Of a stretch of DNA of 64,000 nucleotides, positions 12,091 through 22,181 are shown piece by piece. The translations under genes and the position numbers were made by a program. Under the pieces are notes generated by a model. It was given only the letters and a program-made list of their open reading frames with translations, was not told the origin of the DNA and did no database searches. The DNA is from Ancylostoma caninum (lineage: Eukaryota; Nematoda; Chromadorea; Rhabditida; Ancylostomatidae), in contig JBAJFG010000029.1 in assembly GCA_037903475.1 (NCBI GenBank), positions 2,405,885 to 2,469,884 of the forward strand. Direction: 5' to 3'. The first letter of the stretch is position 1, and each line of letters opens with the position of its first letter.

Positions 12091-12729
12091 ACCAGTAAGA
12101 CAGCTGCTTATTAAATAATACAACTACTGCACTCAACGATAAAACAAAGCTTCTTGAACTATTGGAGGTGATATAGATTCATGAGGCTAATTTGCGTGCC
12201 GCCGACTATGCAGACAAGAAAATCCAATAGTAAATAGTATAGTGATGTCAGGATGTGTAGCATGGTTTATCATAGTTGATTATTACTAATATAGTTGTTC
12301 AATTGAAAGCTCCTCAATGCCTTTATCTGTAAGCTTTCGCCATTTAATGCCTTCTTCAGTCCTAAACAATAACATTTCATTGCTTACTCATCACAAGCTT
12401 ACAAATAGGAATAGTTGAACAATACCTAGAGGCAGGAAGTCAAAAAGTCTTTCTGACTTCGTTTGCTCTCAGGCAGTTGCTGACCTATACACCGAAAGCT
12501 TAGCTTGATGTTCGACACATTTCTCAACATATTAAGAAAGGGAACCTCGCTTCTAAGATGTTGTCCAAAGAATGAAACTAATACGTTACGGCAAGAGATC
12601 GGAGAGGCATTTATACTCATAATTATGTGATCAATCTTAACACATCACGCAACTCCCCTCTGCTTTTTATCTCTGGATTGTGCCTCTTTATTTAGACTGC
12701 CTCCATAATTTTCCTTTGCAGAGTATTCA
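12091..12729. other. No gene recognised
   Basis: AT-rich sequence with short frames only. Nothing with motif or splice support was found. Confidence 0.5.
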
Positions 12730-12880
12730 CAAGATGACGGTAGAAGACTCTGATTTTCAGCTTCGGAGCACGCTCGTACGTGTGTTTCGAAGTGCGATGT
12801 GGGAAAGCTTTCCGCTTAGGAGGAAGGGTTCGTTAATGCCCTGTGGGCTCGTCCAGGCGCATCCATAAGGGTCTGTTTTT
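12730..12880 (+). pseudogene. LINE fragment, inverted partner of 13480-13620
   Basis: Reverse-complement similarity to 13480-13620 is clear, for example TTCGTTAATGCCC (12829) against GGGCATTAACGAA (13504). The partner lies in a reverse-transcriptase reading frame, so this is probably a second broken copy of the same LINE in the opposite orientation. Frames here carry stops. Confidence 0.5.
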
Positions 12881-13014
12881 CCCACTTATTTTTCTCTACA
12901 GCCTTCGGATGTGATGAGCTACACCGTACCCCTCAGCTGACAGATTTGCTCTTCGGTACAGTACTGACAGTCAGACTGGAGGCATTTGTATTTGTTTTCA
13001 TATACAGGGAACTC

Positions 13015-13209
13015 CAAAGGTACGCGGACAGGGGCGGGACCGCGGTGCGCCTCTGCTGGGCAGAGACACGAGCGCTCTGCATGTGGCTCTGATTTCTCTG
13101 CTTCTGCGGTAGAGAGCAGAGAAACCAGAGCCACATGCAGAGCGCTCGTGTCTCTGCCCAGCAGAGGCGCACCGCGGTCCCGCCCCTGTCCGCGTACCTT
13201 TGGAGTTCC

Positions 13210-13212
<3 letters not shown>
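13015..13212. mobile_element. Near-perfect palindromic MITE in a TA repeat
   Basis: The element begins CAGGGAACTCCAAAGG and ends CCTTTGGAGTTCCCTG, and the two arms of roughly 90 bases are almost perfect reverse complements around a short loop near 13110. TA flanks both ends (13013-13014 and 13213-13214), which fits a Tc1/mariner-type target. It is GC-rich compared with its surroundings. The apparent long frames on both strands are products of the palindrome. The very high arm identity implies a young insertion. Confidence 0.85.
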
Positions 13213-13261
<49 letters not shown>

Positions 13262-13262
13262 G
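13213..13262. repeat. (TA)n microsatellite
   Basis: About 50 bases of almost pure TA repeat directly abut the MITE, interrupted by two TG steps. It probably provided or grew from the TA target site. Confidence 0.9.
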
Positions 13263-13489
13263 TGGAAGTTAACATCTTCCTCAGTGCCGCAGGTGGACGA
13301 ATCACTAGTCTTGTTGGCAACCCAGAATGTCTTACTACTTGATTTACTGCACATGCTGGTCCTTCTCCCACGTAAGGAAGAATCAGTGGAATTCTATCCG
13401 TTGTTGTATAGCGGAACCATGTTGTGGGAGGATTCGCATTGTATCCGTTTTCGTCAAGTATGCGACTGGATAGTATGAGACCTTTATGA

Positions 13490-13885
13490 ATGCGACTGGA
13501 CGAGGGCATTAACGAACACTTCCTCAGAAAGAAAGCTTTTCAAACTCGCACTTTTCGCACTTTGAAACACACGTATGAGCGTGCTCCAAAATCTGAGTCT
13601 TGCGATTATGTCAAAGGCTTCGGCGAAGTCGAAAGGTACAATATCAACAGAATTGCTTTCATTTAGTGCAGTCATCCAGTAGAATAGCGTGTCTGCTAAG
13701 AGCATCACAGTGGAGTACCCCTACTTGAAGCCGTGCTGCTCGGGAGGAATGACACTGTTTTGCAAAACCAGTGTGAAATCTGGAGAATTTTCCATGGGTT
13801 CACTGGCCGCGGGAGTAATACTGATGGGCCGGAAGCTGGAAATCGCAGAAAAAAGTCAAAGTGCGTGCTTTTGAGAAGGAGAGTG
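13490..13885 (-). pseudogene. Non-LTR retrotransposon reverse transcriptase fragment
   Basis: On the minus strand one frame reads, in order, FRPISITPAASEPMENS, then NSVIPPEQHGFK, a stop, GYSTVMLLADTLFYW, and NSVDIVPFDFAEAFDII. These match the ordered RT motifs of LINEs (RPISLT, QHGF, G.ST, and the palm motif F.DF.KAFD with its catalytic Asp). There is at least one internal stop and neither an endonuclease domain nor the YADD box is seen, so it is a dead fragment. It continues weakly to 13480, where it matches 12730-12880 inverted. Confidence 0.8.
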
Positions 13886-14764
13886 ATTATGGTCTCCAAT
13901 CATGTGAAACTCAACTAACCTTTGTCCTTCGTTTTGATGAAATAGCTATTTGTAACTACATTCTCTAGTGATAGCGATTTCTGAAAATTCCTCGCAGTCA
14001 CTTCCGTATGAAAGGAAGTGTGATTATAGAATTAATCCTTCATGGCTTTTAGAGCTGCAAGTGGTATTCCTAGGTGTAGAGCTGTAATGGAAACGAACGC
14101 TGTGTTCAGTTTAGTCAGATCCTACAAAAAGGCTGCTTTCACTGCCACCAGTTCAGCCAGCTTGCAAACGATGGCCTTCATGCTAGAACTCATCCCAACT
14201 GAACTGCAGCACACTTTATTTCTTTATATGTTAAGAAAGCTGATGTTTACGAATGTGCGACCAATGCGATTAAAACCTCGCACACGAAAATTTCCGTTGG
14301 TGCTGCCTTAAAAAATCTGGAGAATTTTTGTGCAGGCCTTGTCATCAGCGAAAGATAGCCACTTTCGTGAGTCCCTGCTAAAATTTAGTGTGAGTCTTGT
14401 CTCTGCAAAATGTCCTCTGGATCTCGCCTAAACTTCAAGCAAATCCGGAATCAGTTTCGGCTCTTTTCACCAGTTTATTAGTAATTTCTGTTACTTTCCT
14501 GTCGCAGCTATCATACCGTACCCAGGATACAGGTGAAAGCCATCGCTCTCGAACTGAAGAGGCTCGATCCAGTTTATAAAAACAAATTTGACTTCACAAA
14601 ACAAATACGAAAACGTTTAGGTAAAAACGACAACCCGAATGCTTTACACTTCCATCACTAGGACTTTCAAATATGCAGTGAAAAGCAGCATTTAACATGA
14701 GAAACCTACGGTTATTTATTGAGAAGCTGCAAATTTCGAGGTATCTCTATTCAAAAAAGCTATT
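13886..14764. other. No gene recognised; one TTAA-type MITE end
   Basis: Short frames only. Near 14286-14313 the sequence AAAATTTCCGTTGGTGCTGCC followed by TTAA matches the right terminus of the TTAA element at 18905-19291. A left terminus was not found nearby, so it may be a truncated copy. Confidence 0.5.
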
Positions 14765-15055
14765 ATTTATCGGCTCTTCCGCATAAGGTAATAAGCCTGT
14801 CGCAGCCATTCGTTGCTAGGCTCGATGGATGTGATCGGCTCGCCCGCGCTCGACTTGCCTCTCTGCTGTAGTCTCAGCCTCATTCGGCCATGAACTAACA
14901 CTGATCAGACACCATTTCGTTCAGATGCTCTCATGAAGTCGTACTCTATGTAGTCAGATGTGGCTTAGACTGTTTTTATCTGCCTTCTTAATGAGATTTC
15001 CTGAAGAAAAAGGCTTGGTGCTGGCTCTACTTTGCGCCATTTTTGGACAATTTCC
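14765..15055 (-). repeat. Dispersed repeat, inverted partner of 7868-8175
   Basis: Reverse complement of 7868-8175 with moderate divergence; GGCTCGATGGATGTGATC lies at about 14819-14836. See the partner entry. Confidence 0.65.
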
Positions 15056-15720
15056 ATAAACCCAGGCCTATTCCTTGTTCTACCATGCTCTTACATTCCC
15101 AGAATGTCGTCGATTTTCCCTTTTCTCCCTTCGAGGTTACTTTTTTTTAAAAAATCAAGCAACAAGTTCTCACACTCAGACAAGCTATTCGAAGAAGGGA
15201 AGTCGGAACGGTAGAAAAATTTCTCGATCACTTACAAATCAATCCCATCTTTTCAATACAAATTCTCATACAGAGTTAATGGGCTTTCTCTCAACATGTC
15301 CGTCTCCGGAAGATTTATTCAAAATTGTTCTGGACACTATTCAACCTGCACTCACCCAAAACTCCAAAATCCTCAAAAAAAGAAACAATATCTCGGCTGA
15401 AACTTCATAAGGCGGGGCGGTGTAGTTATTTGAGATGCAGAACACGAATTCAGCGTTCATTTTGTACCGTAACCACATTTTCGCTCAGAAAAGAAAAAAT
15501 AACTCTGCGATTGTATCCACCGCTTTAAAAAAATCTTCCTACTCAAAGCTTAAGATGATTTTATAATATACAGTATCTTCAGTATAGAGAAGCGTCAATT
15601 ACAAGACAGGTTATGCAGTAAAACCGCTTGTTCTTCGAGCTGGACTTTTCATCTTGTGTTTCAGCCAGAAGATTTTGAAGTTATTAGGTCCGTGGCAGTT
15701 GAATAGCGCCTTGATATTAG
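15056..15720. other. No gene recognised
   Basis: Frames near 15075-15410 have Ser-rich composition but no motif and no splice pattern I can defend. Confidence 0.45.
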
Positions 15721-15721
15721 A

Positions 15722-16269
15722 TTGGTCCGAAAGTTTTGCACCAAGGAATTTTTTTTTGGATCTGGAGTTCCATAGACTTGATACTGGCAAACTGGCAAAC
15801 TCGCCTGGGGCGGGGAAAAATTGACCATGTTGCTCCACTTCGTGACAGCGCCCGACCTCACGTGGCAAAGCTTACCCGCCAAAAAATTGCCGAATTAGGT
15901 TGGGAAGTTCTACCACACCCTGCTTATTCTGCGGACTTATTCCCGTCTAAATACCACTTGGTCGGAGCCCTGAAGTAGCATCTTCCAGAAAATAAGTTCG
16001 ATGATTGGACAAAACCGAAAAGTGAGATTTCAAGCTTTTTAGAGTCGCAGCTGCCAGAGTTCTTGACTTCTGGAGCTGATGCTCTAGTGAAGCGTTGGGC
16101 ATACCTCGTGGTAGTAATATTGGGTAGTATATTGTATTTGTATAGTAATAAGGTAGTAATATTGTTGATTGATATCTATTCACAATGAACTTAACATTCT
16201 TTGAAAAAAGTATGAAGTTAATTTATAAAGTATGAAGTTAAGTTATAAAGTACAAGACTTTCGGACCAA
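15722..16269 (+). mobile_element. Internally deleted mariner element with dead transposase
   Basis: Terminal inverted repeats are TTGGTCCGAAAGTTTTG (15722) and CAAGACTTTCGGACCAA (ending 16269). From 15844 the plus strand encodes a mariner C-terminal core: DSARPHVAKLTRQKIAELG, then GWEVLPHPAYSADL and SKYHLVGALK, followed by a stop at 15976. The family pattern is HDNARPHVA followed by YSPDLAPSDYHLF, with a DD34D catalytic triad. Counting 34 residues from the Asp of DSARPH lands on Lys where Asp is needed, so the catalytic residue is lost. At 548 bases it is less than half the length of an active mariner. Confidence 0.85.
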
Positions 16270-16534
16270 CCTGATGTTTGATTTTCATGCTAAATAGCAG
16301 TTTATATAAAAGGTTTGACTGTCGATATCAAAACTGTTGCTATTGAACGCGCTGCAGTCTTTGCATTACACTGGCTCTGCAACCACACCCACCACATCGA
16401 TAACCAAGAAGTTTTAAATTCGACGAAACCATACTCGGCTCAATGTTCTGTGAACTCCCACGCATTTTTCTAAAGATTCAGTCGCTTTCCAGCTCCCACT
16501 CCTGTTGCAACAGACCACGATGATCCAGCTCGAC

Positions 16535-16860
16535 ACGGAAGAAGTTAAAGTGGTAGAAATCACAGAATCCACAACAGGGGATCTGGGTTACAGTAATCCG
16601 CGCCCTTTAAATTGGAGTCGGAGCGCGGTATCGTTGCCGCCTGAAGGACTTCGCGCTCATAAGCCGTAGATCGTGGAATTTGCTGGTGATTATGTTACAT
16701 TTGGTGAAGTAGTGCTTCACTACTGGAGAAAGTAGGATTTCGAGTAGATTTGTGTATTTCGAGGATACAGAACATGACCGTTTGTTCGTTTCCGATTCTA
16801 GCTGAATAAAAGTTGAGTACTTCTGTTTACTCTTTACTTTTTACACCTAACCTTGCTAGT
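16535..16860 (+). repeat. Left member of a 320-base inverted repeat pair
   Basis: The sequence matches the reverse complement of about 19310-19645 at high identity, including GAAATCACAGAATCCACAAC (16557) and the AGGACTTCGCG region (16645). The pair brackets 2.4 kb that holds two TTAA palindromic elements, suggesting a composite or a large foldback element. Confidence 0.75.
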
Positions 16861-16970
16861 TCAGTATGCTATTTACTACTTTTTTCGCCTATCCTTGCAA
16901 GCTCGATATGACCTCTACTACTTTCTTCACCTATCCTTGCAAGTTCACTATACTATTCACCGTTCTTTTC
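16845..16970 (+). repeat. Three tandem 42-base repeats
   Basis: Units begin CACCTAACCTTGCTAG, CGCCTATCCTTGCAAG and CACCTATCCTTGCAAG, each followed by a TATG/TATA and TACTACTTT-like tail. One inverted unit (CTTGCAAGGATAGGTG) occurs at 19308 at the start of the right-hand repeat. Confidence 0.7.
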
Positions 16971-17755
16971 CCCCGACGTTCCTAGCAGCTGCTTCTTCTA
17001 ATCTGAGTGAATAATAGTCGCGATAAATTGCGTAGTGACTCTTATAGTGCAAGTCAGCCATGTGGTTTTTTCTCCTTTTTGGTTTAGACAGAGGAACTTG
17101 ACGAAATTCGACGATGACGACTTCTGTCAAGTGCTGTTTAGTTTTCAATTTCGATTTCCAAGCTTCGCCAGGTTTGGAGTATGATGTACGCATTGAAGGG
17201 ATATTGCAAATGTTTTTCTTTTTTGACTACATAATGATGCGTTATAGGGCAACATGGTTTCATTTTCTTGAATTGATTCACATACACGAAGAGTCATAAC
17301 TTGCGGTGCGAGTTTTTTTTCAAAATGAAATATAATTAAAATATTTTTTGGAGAGTTCGACGGTTCCGAAGTGATTTCCTAACAGGCCGTACCATTTGTT
17401 TTGTGGTCGTTGTGAGCTGCTACGTTCAATTTTCGAAGACAGTTACTGCGTATTTACCCTGCAATGCAGTGAATGTTAACAGATACACGTTTCGCAGTAA
17501 TGTTCCATATACATATGTTGCCTGACGTCTACGTTACATTTTGGGCAGTCAAGAGTTGGATGATGACGTTCCCACTATGTGGATGACTCGTTTTTATTGG
17601 ATGAGCAGCTGTTTAGGTGCTCACTGATGGTGATATTCCCGCTATTTTGGAACAAATTCTTCGAGGTGATCAACGGAGTTGAGCGTATGATTCCACTGCA
17701 CTGTTTTGCACTGGCCTTATTTCACGCTATGTTGCATGATTCGCACAACTGCAAC
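16971..17755. other. No gene recognised
   Basis: Short frames only (16957-17193 minus, 17579-17809 plus). No motif seen. Confidence 0.45.
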
Positions 17756-17759
17756 TTAA

Positions 17760-18223
17760 AGGCAGCAAGAGCTGAAATTCTCAACTCTGAGCTGAGCTGT
17801 GGGTGGTGAAGTACAGACTCGGCACATCATAAATGTGAAACGAACACAGACAATGATGGCTTACCTGCAGAGAAAATGGAACATTCCTCGCGAACACGCC
17901 TGGCCGTGTTCGTGCGCGGACGAGTTTTCCCCGGCGCGAAAGCCATTGCGGCGCACGGTTTTGGCCAAGTCCCGCGATGAAACCCTGTGAATTGAATGCA
18001 TTTCGTTTTCCCTTTACGCCAAACCATGCACCGCAATGGCTTTTCGCGCCGGGGAAAACTCGTCCGCGCGCGAACATGGCCAGGCGTGTTCGCGACGAAT
18101 GTCCCATTTTCTCTGCAGGTAAGCCATAATTGTCTGTGTTCGTTTCACATTTATGATGTGCTGAGTCTGTACTTCATCACCCACAGCTCAGCTCGGAGTC
18201 GAGGATTTCAGCTCCTGCTGCCT
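17760..18223. mobile_element. TTAA-flanked palindromic MITE (piggyBac-like)
   Basis: TTAA lies at 17756-17759 and 18224-18227. Termini are AGGCAGCAAGAGCTGAAAT and its near-exact complement, and inverted arms of about 190 bases run inward (17760-17955 and 18030-18223), including the mirrored AAACGAACACAGACAAT. No transposase gene. TTAA targets are typical of piggyBac-type elements. Confidence 0.8.
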
Positions 18224-18904
18224 TTAACCATCTATTGTCGCTGAATGTGCTAGCGGTGTTTTGTTCTCAAAGTGTGCTTCAGAATGAGCAAGTACGCGTC
18301 ATGCATATTGGTACATTCTAGCCAAAGATCTATAAAAAGATTCTGCTCTCGATTATAGAGACGTATTTAACTCGTTCATGGAAATCAAGCAAGTGAGTAC
18401 GCCATATTCTAACCTTTCCTTTGTCGCTTGTGGTTATTACAACAACCATTGTTGTAGACTATTTTGGAAGACATACTGTCATTTGCCCGTGTGAGACTGA
18501 GAATTGAAGTCGATTCTGTGTAATATGAGAGTGAGTGTTAAAGTCTATCTTCTACCTATCAAGTTGAACATGGGCTGCATTCTGTTTTCTTCTGTACAAG
18601 GTATACACACTGTCCAGGTGGTTCGCTCCTGATGAAACAATGGCTAAGGTTGGCTTATCATGAAGGCCTAATGTCAACCTCGTCGATAAATTCACAACCA
18701 GAAGCAAAACAGCAGAACAGAGCAAAGATTACTGAAAGGAGCCACATTTGGAAGATCTAATTCTTACTCTGTTATACATATCTCAATGTTTGTTGGCATG
18801 CACGGGTTTATTACGATCTTATTTATGAGAGCGAGTAAAATATTCTTCTATCTCACATGTGTTTTACTTGTCATTTTAATCGCATCACGCTTGCTTAAGC
18901 TTAA
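18224..18904. other. No gene recognised
   Basis: AT-rich sequence between two TTAA elements. The frame at 18786-18971 is hydrophobic but runs into the second element and has no support. Confidence 0.45.
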
Positions 18905-19291
18905 AGGCAGCACCCACGGAATTTTTTTTAGCAATGGTGCCAACAATTCTACGAGAGTTAAACCGTCGTAATTATCAGCGTTCGTAAGACTTGAGAGTCT
19001 GGACGTATTTCAGCATCTCAACAGGGATGAGTTTTTGCATGAAATGAATGGGTGTTTTGTCTACAATCTCTCATTTTTCTTTTCATAACACCTGTTTTCA
19101 TTCCCATTCCCATCTCACTCCAGTTCAAACCCGGGCAACTCGGCCATCTTTAGCAAAAGGGCTAACGTTGGCAGTGAAAAGCCAATTTTTTAGGATTTGT
19201 CAAAATTAATCACTGCGTACGTCTTCACCATAGTGGTGAACCTAGGAATCCACTTAAATCTCTGACAGCAAAATTTCCGTGGGTGCTGCCT
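18905..19291. mobile_element. Second TTAA-flanked MITE
   Basis: TTAA at 18901-18904 and 19292-19295 flanks termini AGGCAGCACCCACGGAA and TTCCGTGGGTGCTGCCT. The first eight bases (AGGCAGCA) are shared with the neighbouring element at 17760, so the two probably use the same transposase source. Confidence 0.8.
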
Positions 19292-19295
19292 TTAA

Positions 19296-19645
19296 GTATG
19301 CTGAGCTTGCAAGGATAGGTGAGAAAAGTGAAGAATAAGCAGAACTACTCTACTGTTATTCAGCTAGAATCGGAAGCGAACAAACGATCATGCTCTGTAT
19401 CCTCGAAATACACAAATCTATCCGAAATCCTACTTTCTTCAGTATTAGCGAGCATTACTTCACCAAATGTAACATAATCACTAGCAAATTCCACGATTCT
19501 ACGGCTTAAAAACGCGAAGTCCTTCGGGCGGCAACGATACCGCGCTCCGACTCCAATTTAAAGGGCGCATATTACTGTAACCCAGATCCCCTGTTGTGGA
19601 TTCTGTGATTTCTACCACTTTAACTTCTTCTGCTCGACACCGATT
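19296..19645 (-). repeat. Right member of the 320-base inverted repeat pair
   Basis: Reverse complement of 16535-16860. It starts directly after the TTAA of the MITE and ends about 290 bases before the PC4 start codon, so PC4 regulatory sequence must be short or overlap it. Confidence 0.75.
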
Positions 19646-19940
19646 CAGAATTCAGACGTGCTGTTAAGCTTCTATGGTGTCTGATCTGTGACCACACAGA
19701 GTACGCACACCGCACGCGCAACGAATTATACTCGCTTTCAGCGGAATCCCCTGAGGGGTCATCCTGTAGGATGCAGTTCTATTAATCATTCCTTAACTTC
19801 ATCCAGAATGGCAGGTGCTGAAGGTGCGCCCCATTGGACACCTCAATGCATCCATTTTCGTTGTCACTCTGTTCAATTCTGTCTTTTCCGTTGTGTTCCC
19901 TCTTCATTTCCTTGCATACATTTGAATCCTTCTATAGAAA
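19646..19940 (+). promoter_or_regulatory. PC4 upstream region and probable SL1 acceptor
   Basis: This is the only unique sequence between the repeat and the PC4 ATG. It ends in a pyrimidine-rich tract and CTATAG (to 19937), three bases before the ATG. An acceptor this close to the start, with no upstream coding exon, is the usual sign of spliced-leader addition. No clear TATA box. Confidence 0.55.
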
Positions 19941-21880
19941 ATGTCGGACTCTTCGGACGAAGATAGAAGGTCTGAGTCACCAGAAGAGAAGAAGAAAAAG
20001 TCGAAGAAGGAGAAGAAAGAGAAAAAGGACAAGTCCGAGAAGAAGGAAAAAGAGAAAAAGGTGAGTAGTCAAAGTTTTTGTCAGCATCTTTTATCTATTG
20101 GCATATATCTCTAAATTTGCAAACACAGCCAGAGAAACGCCCCGCTAAGGATGACTCATCCTCTGATGAAGGGGTGATCGACAAGACTCCTATCAAAAAG
20201 TCGAGAGGAGGTGGCAACCGTGTGAAGAATGCCGATGGTGAAGAGGTGCGTTTTTTCCAAGTTGTTGAGATAATCTACGTACGTTTTCACTTGGAGTGTA
20301 AGTAGTTTTGATGTGCCAAAAGTCATGGATTCTCCGCTGCGTGATCAATAAGCCTTTTTATTTCTGTCGGTGCAGACCAATATCATTTCTTTCGAGAGTG
20401 TTGAGGCAGTTGAACAGCAACGTGCTTCGCTTCTGGATATGAACCCTAAGTTGTGTTTTGTATGGAATTTGAGAAGGTCTCGGCTAAAGGCATGTTGGGG
20501 CTCTATGGGGGCTTCCTTCCTGTTGCTCAGAATCAGTTGGAACGTTGTTATGAAATAAAATTTCAATTTCGTCAGTCGTAATTTAAACTACTCATTTTCC
20601 TCCCCAACATCTTGCTGTGGACGCTGTTAGTGAACCACTCACATCAGCTAAAACCAGGGACAAGATTAAACCTCAACTTTGTCGAAAATTTCATTCCACT
20701 GAATCTCAAGAATAATATTAGCGTCGGAATTTTCCGGTGATTACCTAAATGTCTGATAGTAGCACAAATCGAAGAAAAGTTTGCAGCTGAAGTGCATGAT
20801 TTCTGCTTGCAATCACAATGAACCCTTTTTTCGAAATCTTTTAGCCAAGTTGACAATCCTTGTTCTTCCACTAGACGAACAAGTGGGCATCAAAACTACT
20901 ATAGCAAAATGCGCGTTAATCTCCAGAACAAAACCACATTTTCCCTCGATTTGATAAATTGATGTAGGAGTGCCACGTAAATATTTCAAAAAAGTATTGC
21001 ATTTTGAGATCTGAACGCAAAGGATGAGCGCAGTTCTGTTGAGAAACATTTTCGTGAGGATGAGAGTAGAAGTAAGAAAAAGAACACTAAGCTTCATCAT
21101 ATTCTCGAATATTATGCTGATAGCTTATTCCAAGGTTGAAGTACGAATTTTATATTCTCATCACTTCATCGCCCGAAATTAGCAGCGTGCTAAATATGTG
21201 GCCGCCGCTGTACATCAAGACATCTGCCACAAGGAGGTGCGCCTCCTTCAGTCGTTATCACCAGCAACACGGCATTCAAGTGCAGGTTGCAGCACCGGCT
21301 TCGGTGTTGTTGATTGGAGGTGCATCTCTTGTGCCAGATGTCATAAGACAATTATGTTTGAGTTCGTTTATAATTTCAACTAGTACGTGGAATTTCCATG
21401 TGGGCAGAAAAGTCCTACGAAATATAATACAGCACAAATGACGACAACGATATCTAGTACGTGTTCAGAACAACATACTACTGGAATTTATCGGAAACAT
21501 CTCAACTTCCTGAATCGTTCCACGTTCCTAGCGGTAGAGATGAATCCTTGGAAAGATGTTTCGCTATAGTAAATGAACAGTGACGCATAGTTACTAATGA
21601 TTCTGGTATTTCTGCTGATTTTAGATGATAGAAATCGGCAGTATGCGTTATGTCAACGTGAGGAATTTCCGTGGAAAATCACTTATTGATGTTCGCGAAT
21701 ACTACATGGACAAGGTTTGTTCTAGCTATAGTGAGCTCCCTCGAACGGAATTAACTTTCAAGTCTTTCCTATTTCCAGGCGTCCGGGCAACTCCGTCCTG
21801 GTAAGAAAGGTATAAGTCTTACCAGAGAGCAGTACGAAAACTTCAAGGCCATCATGAGCGAGATTGATTCTAAGCTTTAA
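19941..21880 (+). CDS. SUB1: PC4/SUB1 RNA polymerase II transcriptional coactivator
   Basis: Exons 19941-20060, 20129-20245, 21625-21714 and 21779-21880 join in phase 0 to a 142-residue protein ending in TAA. Residues 1-40 form a Ser/Asp then Lys/Glu-rich tail ([16 protein letters not shown], then lysine runs), 41-79 carry an acidic serine cluster DDSSSDEG and basic KKSRGGGNR, and 80-142 form the PC4 domain: [44 protein letters not shown]. Family knowledge: the PC4 C-terminal domain dimerises, binds single-stranded DNA and supports activated RNA polymerase II transcription; the serine-rich tail is a phosphorylation target. Length is close to that of known PC4 proteins. The Q-rich gene follows about 300 bases downstream and probably shares its transcript. 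Intron 2 (1379 bases) is the only long one and holds no exon I can support. Confidence 0.96.
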
Positions 21881-22010
21881 ACACATCAGCGATCTTAGTT
21901 ACCTTCTTTCTTTGTTGCAGGTGTTGTCAGGTTTTAGCTTATTTTGTTGAAAAATGCGAGTACTACTATCGATGATTGCCTTCTTTGTGTCTCACTTTGT
22001 AAGATCTCGG

Positions 22011-22016
22011 AATAAA
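22011..22016 (+). terminator. Poly(A) signal AATAAA of PC4
   Basis: A canonical AATAAA lies 131 bases after the PC4 stop and 105 bases before the acceptor AG at 22120-22121. Nematode operons typically show about 100 bases between upstream cleavage and the downstream SL2 site. Confidence 0.75.
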
Positions 22017-22181
22017 GACGTTGTTGGCTTTGTTCTTGAATGTGGAATATTCCGTTTGGTCCCTAGCGTACTAATCCGTTTGTTGTGTTTTTGTTATACA
22101 TATCCTTACGGAACATTTTAGTTCGGATTCTACGCAAACCGTTTCAAAGCGTTAGTGCCAGTGACAAAGAGCACGAGACCA
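22017..22181 (+). promoter_or_regulatory. Intercistronic region with probable SL2 acceptor and leader
   Basis: A T-rich stretch runs to CATTTTAG, whose AG is 22120-22121; about 60 bases of leader then precede the ATG at 22182. The acceptor and leader are conserved in copy A (6595-6535), but similarity ends just upstream near 22105. Confidence 0.6.

Noticed and set aside
12919..13509. 196-codon minus-strand frame and its plus-strand counterparts
   Set aside because: They run through the palindromic MITE and the TA microsatellite; the Ile-Tyr runs are the translated TA repeat.
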